The position numbers and the translations under genes are program-made. 50,200 nt of DNA from an uncultured Varibaculum sp. (GTDB lineage Bacteria > Actinomycetota > Actinomycetes > Actinomycetales > Actinomycetaceae): the NCBI GenBank assembly GCA_947255165.1, contig CAMYFZ010000003.1, forward strand, positions 1-50,200, read 5' to 3'. Below the pieces are notes generated by a model. That model was not told where the DNA came from. It searched no databases and worked only from the letters and a program-made list of their open reading frames with translations. Positions 45,275-50,200 of the stretch are shown piece by piece (position 1 is the first letter of the stretch; the number at the start of each line of letters is the position of its first letter).

Positions 45275-47383
45275 ATGGAGCTTATCGCCATTTTTTGCGC
45301 GATGGTCCTCTTTTCCTTGCTTCCCGGATACGCCTTGGTGCGCTGCCTGATCCCGGCTCTTCCTCCGCGGGTGACGTTAGCGGTAGCTCCGGCACTGACC
45401 TTTTTCGTCCTCTTAGTGCTGGCAAGTCTACTATCTCCCACTAGTGCCCTCTGGCTGGGCAAACTAGGTTTTAGCGGAAGTTTTTGGCGGTGGAAACCGG
45501 TACTAGTATTCCCGCTGGTGGGGCTACTAACGATTATCTTTGCTGGCGGCGCCGTAATTCGGTGCCGCCAGCTAACTAACCGCAGTTCCAGGGATTTTCC
45601 GTTACTGGCGGCGGTGCTAGCAGGCATCACTGCCGGCATCGCCCCCATGGTTCGCACTATTGATTTCACTAATCCCGCCCAGCGTTGGGATCCTAGCTTT
45701 CACTACAACGGCCTGGTTCTACTGCGTCGCACCCAGGATGCGCACCCTCTTTACGCCCTTTCTGGGCAGTATTCGCAAAGCGCTCGGGTATATTACCCGA
45801 GTGGTTGGCACATTTTCACCGTATTATTCACCGGTTCTAAGTCGGTAATACCTGCCGCTAACCTGACGTTTCTACTGTTGGTTTGCTGGTGGATTTTGGG
45901 AGTGAGCGCCCTGGTCGCTTTACTGGGAATATCTCGGCGGGCCCAACTAATAACCATCGTGCTTTCTGGATTTACCCTATCTTTCCCTGCTGATTCTTTA
46001 GCGCGCTACGCGCAGTGGCCCAACGGCACCGGGATCGCATTATTGCCGGGCGCCGCCGCATTAATGCTGGTTTTGGGCAGGCAGGTGCTGGCATACGCGC
46101 GCAAAATATCGGGATCTTGTACTGCTGGCCTCCAGCCTGCCAAACCCGATTCCAGTGATTTGCCACTGACTTTACCAGCCGTGTTGGCCACTTTATTCAC
46201 TTCTTTATTCTTAGGGATTGGATCCGTATGGGTTCACCCCGCCATCTTTTTTAACCTGTTAGCGCTACTATTCCCGCTGTTAGCAGCGTTGATCGCCACT
46301 CACCTATATCGAGGGATCCGGAAAAGAAAACTTTCCAGTATCGCCGGCTGGCTGGGGGCTAGTCTCGGGGTGCTACTAGTCCTGGAAATCGGTTTTCTCA
46401 ATCCCTCCAGCTTGGCGACCGCGCTTTTTGAGCGCGAGGGAGATGAATATTTAGCTTTCTTGCGTCCGCTGCTGCCTACCCCTTTCTTTTTCCCGTCCTC
46501 AGCTTTCATCTTTTTCATGACGTTAATGGCTGCCTTACTGATTATGGGAATAATCGCGGTCTTTTATGGCCGGGCACCAAAATGGCTGCTGGCCTCCTGG
46601 GCCCTGTGCGCGGGGCTAGTGATGATTTCTTTCCTGCCGGCTTCGCCCCTCAAAGTGATAACCGGTCCGTGGTATTCGGATCCGCGGCGTCTAATGGCAA
46701 TCCTGCAACTCCCCTTAAATCTGCTGATGGGAGTGGGCTTAGATTTTCTGCTAGTGCTAACTGCTAGTTTTCTTGCCGCTGTCGGCGCCCCGGGGCGTAT
46801 TTGCAAAGGCGCACTCGCAACTCTGGCTGCCGCCTGTCTTACCGTCGGGATTGCCGGCTCCGATAGCCGAGTGTGGGCCTTAGAAACGGTTTTCAATCCG
46901 GAGCGAACCGGAAGCGGGGGACTAGCCAATAGTGGGGAGTTAAGGTTGATTAAACGCGCCGCCCATTTCTTGCCTGCAGACGCTGTGATTGTCGGGGATC
47001 CTTCTATTGGCACCATCTATTTTGAGGCCATCGCTAATCGGAAAGTAGTTTTCCCTTCCCTGGGTAAAAGCGAAAAAGATCCCGACCGCACCCGCCTTTA
47101 TTATCACCTGAATAATCTCGGGCGGGACCGGCAGGTTTGCCTGTCCCTAGAGAAACTGAAAGTCACCCATTTCTATGCCCGCCCTAACAGCAGATACATG
47201 GGAGTTCCCCGCTCTTACTCTTGGCCGGGCTTCTACCACGTGCCTGTGGATGGTTACTTCACGCAGGTGGCTAAGGGAGGGCGCGCTAAACTTTACCGTT
47301 TCAACGGCTGCGGTCGCGAGCGTGGCGAAAATAACCGTTCTACCTGGTCGAAAAGTTTGGAAAGCCAGCGGCAGGATAGATAG
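45275..47383 (+). CDS. DUF6541-like polytopic membrane protein
   Basis: 702 residues. About 13 or 14 membrane segments occupy the first 560 residues; a soluble domain of about 140 residues ends the protein. The family traits are the LLPGYALVR start, FHYNGLVLLRRTQD, the YYPSGWHIFTVLF segment and ARYAQWPNGTG. Similar actinobacterial proteins resemble GT-C glycosyltransferases that use polyprenyl-linked sugars, but no clear DD/DE catalytic motif was recognised at the first loop. GGGGG precedes the ATG. A role in cell-envelope sugar transfer is a guess from topology. Confidence 0.75.
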   Translation: MELIAIFCAMVLFSLLPGYALVRCLIPALPPRVTLAVAPALTFFVLLVLASLLSPTSALWLGKLGFSGSFWRWKPVLVFPLVGLLTIIFAGGAVIRCRQLTNRSSRDFPLLAAVLAGITAGIAPMVRTIDFTNPAQRWDPSFHYNGLVLLRRTQDAHPLYALSGQYSQSARVYYPSGWHIFTVLFTGSKSVIPAANLTFLLLVCWWILGVSALVALLGISRRAQLITIVLSGFTLSFPADSLARYAQWPNGTGIALLPGAAALMLVLGRQVLAYARKISGSCTAGLQPAKPDSSDLPLTLPAVLATLFTSLFLGIGSVWVHPAIFFNLLALLFPLLAALIATHLYRGIRKRKLSSIAGWLGASLGVLLVLEIGFLNPSSLATALFEREGDEYLAFLRPLLPTPFFFPSSAFIFFMTLMAALLIMGIIAVFYGRAPKWLLASWALCAGLVMISFLPASPLKVITGPWYSDPRRLMAILQLPLNLLMGVGLDFLLVLTASFLAAVGAPGRICKGALATLAAACLTVGIAGSDSRVWALETVFNPERTGSGGLANSGELRLIKRAAHFLPADAVIVGDPSIGTIYFEAIANRKVVFPSLGKSEKDPDRTRLYYHLNNLGRDRQVCLSLEKLKVTHFYARPNSRYMGVPRSYSWPGFYHVPVDGYFTQVAKGGRAKLYRFNGCGRERGENNRSTWSKSLESQRQDR

Positions 47384-47408
47384 ACTGACACGGTGCCTAT
47401 GGCATTTG

Positions 47409-47481
47409 GCCGCTATAGCTCAGTTGGTAGAGCAACGCTCTCGTAAAGCGTAGGTCATCGGTTCAAGTCCGATTAGCGGCT
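47409..47481 (+). tRNA. tRNA-Thr (anticodon CGT)
   Basis: A complete 73-nt cloverleaf. Acceptor arms GCCGCTA (47409-47415) and TAGCGGC (47474-47480) pair fully, the D stem is GCTC/GAGC, the anticodon stem ACGCT/AGCGT encloses CTCGTAA with anticodon CGT, and the T arm ATCGG-TTCAAGT-CCGAT is standard. The discriminator base is T and CCA is not encoded. It reads threonine ACG codons. Confidence 0.96.
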
Positions 47482-47640
47482 CTGATAGTTTCCTTTTCTG
47501 CTTCCCTATTTCCGCGCCCTCTTACCTATTTATTCGGCGCGCACCCGCGCTAATGCTGCTGCCAGCTTACTTTTCGCCCTGGAAAAAATTGCTTTCTGGG
47601 TGATGAGGATGCAGGTAGGCTAGGGTGCAGGAGGTATCAC

Positions 47641-49893
47641 TTGGCTAGCAGTATCGATAATCCCCAGAATCTGGAACTAAAAATCGGGGGCATGAGTTGT
47701 GCGGCATGTGCGGCACATATTGAAAAAGACCTCAATAAGATGCCGGGGGTGAACGCGACCGTTAACTATGCGACCGAGAAAGCCACTATTTCTCAAACCG
47801 GTGATTTTGGCGCTAAAGATTTTATAAAAACCGTGGAAAACGCTGGTTATAGTGCGTTTACGGGAGAAGATTTAGGAAACGAGGACGGGCAGGAAAACGC
47901 GGCAGTAGGGGCAGCCGAGCTAGCAGGCCTTAGGCGGCGCCTAGCTATTTGCGCGATTTTAGCTGCTCCCGTAATTGTGCTGGCAATGGTTCCGCCCCTG
48001 CAGTTCCCCTACTGGCAGTGGGTCTCCCTGGTGCTGACGATTCCGGTGGTGCTGTGGGGGGCGTACCCCTTCCACCGCGCGGCCTTCCTAAATGCCCGCC
48101 GCGCCACTACCACTATGGACACCCTAATTTCGCTGGGTACCTTAGCTGCCTTTATTTGGTCGCTATATGCCCTGTTCTTAGGGGAGGCTGGCCGAGTGGG
48201 TATGACCCACGATTTCCAGCTACTTGCCCAACCGGGGGATGCCGCCAGTCACATCTACCTGGAAGTTTGTTCCGGGGTAACGCTTTTTATTCTGGGCGGG
48301 CGCTATTTTGAGAAACGTGCCAAGGTCCGAGCGGGGGACGCTCTGCGCTCCCTCGCCGAATTGGGCGCGAAAGAGGTAACCGTGCTGCGAGGGGGCCAAG
48401 AGCTTAAAGTCCCGATTGAGCAGCTCACTGCGGGCGAAGAATTTATTGCCCTGCCGGGCGAAAAAATAGCTACTGACGGAGAGGTAGTTTCCGGCAATAG
48501 CGCGGTTGATAACTCGCTACTTACTGGAGAATCAGTGCCGGTCGAGGTAGCGCCCGGAGACTCGGTTACCGGAGCGACTATCAACACCTATGGTCGCCTA
48601 ATTGTTCGCGCCACTCGGGTGGGAGCACAAACCCAGCTCGCCCAGATTACTCGACTAGTGGAACAGGCTCAGGCCGGTAAGGCTCCAATTCAGCGTCTGG
48701 CTGACCGAATTTCCGCAGTTTTCGTACCGATAGTGATCGCAATTTCGCTGCTCACTTTAGCTATTCGGTTACTTATTGGAACCCCGGTTACCGCTTTTAC
48801 CTGCGCGGTCGCGGTGTTAATCATTGCTTGCCCCTGCGCGTTGGGGCTTGCTACCCCCACTGCCCTGCTGGTGGGAACCGGCCGAGGAGCAAACCTGGGG
48901 ATCCTGATTAAAGGCGCCGAAATTTTGGAATCCACCCGGCAAATCGATACCGTCATCCTCGATAAAACCGGGACGGTAACCAGTGGAAATATGGAGCTAG
49001 TCAGCATTTATCCTCGCGATGACTTCCAGATTTTACAAACGGCCGCCACTCTAGAGGGCGGCAGCGAACATCCCATCGCCCAGGCGATTACCCGCGCGGC
49101 TCGGGAGCAAGGACTTTCCTCCCCTAGCGGCGCGGTGCCGGCAGATTTTACCAACTCCGCGGGTGGAGGGGTAAGCGGCACCGTTGAGGGGCAGCAAGTT
49201 CTGGCGGGAAACCAGCAGTTCATTAGCGCTGCCGGCGCGAAGATCCCCGAAGAGATGCTGACAGCACTTAACCGAAGCAGAAGCCGCGGGGAAACCACTG
49301 TGCTGGTAGCGATTGCGGGCGAAGTAAAGGGAGTGTTGGGGGTAGCTGACCGCATAAAAGAAACTAGCCCCCAGGCGATCTCGCTGTTTAAGGAGTTAGG
49401 GCTCACCCCGGTGCTCCTGACGGGGGACGGGGAAAAAGTGGCTCACCAAGTTGCCAAGCAAGTGGGCATTACCGAGGTGATCGCCGAGGTTAAGCCGGAA
49501 GATAAAGTGGTGGCAGTTTTCCGCAAACAAGGACGGGGCGCTACCGTGGCGATGATCGGCGATGGCGTGAACGATGCTGCCGCCCTCACACAAGCAGATT
49601 TAGGGATCGCCATGGGTAGTGGAACCGATGTGGCGATCCAAGCTGCCGATATTACTTTGATGCGCCCCGATCTTTTGGCAGCAGTGGATGCGATTCGGCT
49701 TTCCCGGCGCACCCTAAAAATAATCAAAGGTAACCTGTTTTGGGCATTCGCCTACAATGTCGCCGCCATACCACTGGCCGCACTCGGGTTACTTAACCCG
49801 ATGCTCGCCGGAGCGGCTATGGCGTGTTCCTCGGCATTCGTAGTCGGAAATAGTCTGCGGCTACGCTCGTTTCAACCGGTAGAGGCGGGTTAG
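47641..49893 (+). CDS. copA: Copper-type P1B ATPase (CopA-like)
   Basis: 750 residues. One N-terminal HMA domain (about 9-75, metal site GGMSCAAC), eight membrane segments, actuator TGES (295-298), channel CPC (397-399), phosphorylated Asp441 in DKTGT, HP in SEHPIAQ and hinge GDGVNDAA (640-647). The end has [16 protein letters not shown], including the Met and Ser-Ser of the sixth segment of Cu+ pumps. It exports copper(I) or silver from the cytosol. Start is TTG at 47641, decided by AGGAGG at 7-nt spacing. No copper regulator or chaperone gene lies alongside. A terminator-like hairpin follows the stop. Confidence 0.94.
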   Translation: MASSIDNPQNLELKIGGMSCAACAAHIEKDLNKMPGVNATVNYATEKATISQTGDFGAKDFIKTVENAGYSAFTGEDLGNEDGQENAAVGAAELAGLRRRLAICAILAAPVIVLAMVPPLQFPYWQWVSLVLTIPVVLWGAYPFHRAAFLNARRATTTMDTLISLGTLAAFIWSLYALFLGEAGRVGMTHDFQLLAQPGDAASHIYLEVCSGVTLFILGGRYFEKRAKVRAGDALRSLAELGAKEVTVLRGGQELKVPIEQLTAGEEFIALPGEKIATDGEVVSGNSAVDNSLLTGESVPVEVAPGDSVTGATINTYGRLIVRATRVGAQTQLAQITRLVEQAQAGKAPIQRLADRISAVFVPIVIAISLLTLAIRLLIGTPVTAFTCAVAVLIIACPCALGLATPTALLVGTGRGANLGILIKGAEILESTRQIDTVILDKTGTVTSGNMELVSIYPRDDFQILQTAATLEGGSEHPIAQAITRAAREQGLSSPSGAVPADFTNSAGGGVSGTVEGQQVLAGNQQFISAAGAKIPEEMLTALNRSRSRGETTVLVAIAGEVKGVLGVADRIKETSPQAISLFKELGLTPVLLTGDGEKVAHQVAKQVGITEVIAEVKPEDKVVAVFRKQGRGATVAMIGDGVNDAAALTQADLGIAMGSGTDVAIQAADITLMRPDLLAAVDAIRLSRRTLKIIKGNLFWAFAYNVAAIPLAALGLLNPMLAGAAMACSSAFVVGNSLRLRSFQPVEAG

Positions 49894-49911
49894 TTGCCCC
49901 CCACCGGGCAA
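49894..49911. terminator. Terminator hairpin between copA and the convergent PNPOx-like gene
   Basis: TTGCCC (49894-49899) and GGGCAA (49906-49911) form a 6-bp stem with a 6-nt loop immediately after the copA stop, followed by TAAAT. The two genes converge here, so it could serve both. Confidence 0.45.
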
Positions 49912-49930
49912 TAAATACCTAGCAAAGATC

Positions 49931-50200
49931 CTACTGGGGCGGGCGTTCCCCGTCTTGCCACACCCACTGGGGACCGTCATTGTGATAGCGAGGGCGATGT
50001 AAAATCCCCGATTCGTACTCGATCATCAAATTGGGGCCATTTGCCCAGGCCTGGCCGTCAACTACCAGACTCCAACCGTGGGGATAGGGGCTTTGCCAAA
50101 TCAAAGTAACATTCGGGTTAGCGGCTCCGTTACGCAAGGCCGAATCCCGGGCATTCCTGATTACCAGTCGCCCGTCCTCTAATATCGGATCCACAGTATG
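49931..50200 (-). CDS. Pyridoxamine 5'-phosphate oxidase-like (FMN-binding split barrel) protein, 5' end beyond window
   Basis: The C-terminal 90 or so residues of a gene that runs off the right edge; the frame stays open to 50200, so a GTG at 50194 is probably internal. The visible part has LVIRNARDSALRNGAANPNVTLIW, SLVVDGQA and a final ESGILHRPRY segment, which match short PNPOx-like split-barrel proteins of actinobacteria that bind FMN, F420 or heme. It is convergent with copA, with 37 bp between. Which cofactor it uses cannot be judged from this part. Confidence 0.7.
   Translation of the reverse strand, partial: HTVDPILEDGRLVIRNARDSALRNGAANPNVTLIWQSPYPHGWSLVVDGQAWANGPNLMIEYESGILHRPRYHNDGPQWVWQDGERPPQ

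Noticed and set aside
47409..47481. tRNA gene as an integration site of a mobile element
   Set aside because: No integrase, no repeat of the tRNA 3' end and no change in gene character follow it within the window.

Overview
The window looks like chromosomal DNA from a moderately GC-rich actinobacterium. I infer an anaerobic or microaerophilic member of the Actinomycetaceae (for example Varibaculum, Mobiluncus or a relative). The evidence is a set of genes typical of Actinobacteria (WhiB, CarD, DUF3073, DUF3618 with a holin-like protein, a sterol-carrier-like protein, a FABP/nitrobindin-like protein), a giant sortase-anchored VaFE/DUF5979 adhesin, and a ferredoxin-dependent 2-oxoacid oxidoreductase of the kind used in low-oxygen metabolism. 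There is no phage, insertion sequence, rRNA or CRISPR array. One tRNA gene (Thr, anticodon CGT) is present.

Layout. 1-10007: hairpins, a terminator and a 3254-residue minus-strand surface protein with a thioester-type head, 11 VaFE repeats, 9 DUF5979-like repeats and an LAKTG anchor. Its 485-bp upstream region holds a strongly folded leader and a direct repeat. 10493-12829: minus-strand cluster dtd, ygfZ and a FABP-like gene, divergent from a membrane protein (12911-13846). 14016-18791: minus-strand operon for gamma, alpha and beta subunits of a 2-oxoacid:ferredoxin oxidoreductase plus a GltD-like flavoprotein fused to a ferredoxin domain. 19013-20509: YwiC-like membrane protein with a long disordered N-terminus. 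20515-22229: WXG100-like small protein followed by a lipase-like hydrolase. 22392-26911: ABC exporter pair whose ATPase carries a tail of about 415 residues. 26991-28869: DUF3073, DUF3618, holin-like and SCP-like genes. 28961-30805: DHA2-type MFS transporter and a small membrane protein.

30815-35339: RidA, a 53-residue DUF4177-like protein, WhiB, then divergently a bifunctional penicillin-binding protein and a membrane-linked metallophosphoesterase. The arrangement resembles the whiB4-ponA2 neighbourhood of mycobacteria. 35538-38276: CarD, IspD and an Atg22/UMF1-like MFS transporter. 38524-40896: OatA-like acyltransferase with a 54-bp minisatellite. 40965-45050: dhaK-dhaL-dhaM, in which DhaM carries EIIA, HPr and a complete Enzyme I. 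45275-47383: DUF6541-like membrane protein. 47409-47481: tRNA-Thr. 47641-49893: copper-type P1B ATPase. 49931-50200: 5'-truncated PNPOx-like gene.

How the parts fit. The 2-oxoacid oxidoreductase with its flavoprotein links acetyl-CoA formation, ferredoxin and NAD(P)H. The Dha operon phosphorylates dihydroxyacetone from PEP and feeds glycolysis. The PBP, acyltransferase, metallophosphoesterase and adhesin all act on the cell envelope. Several genes lack a Shine-Dalgarno sequence but have a TANNNT hexamer 6-7 nt before the start codon, as expected for leaderless transcripts. The most unusual features are the giant thioester/VaFE protein with its structured leader, the full Enzyme I fusion in DhaM, the WXG-like/lipase pair, and the loss of the expected heme-ligand histidine in the FABP-like protein.
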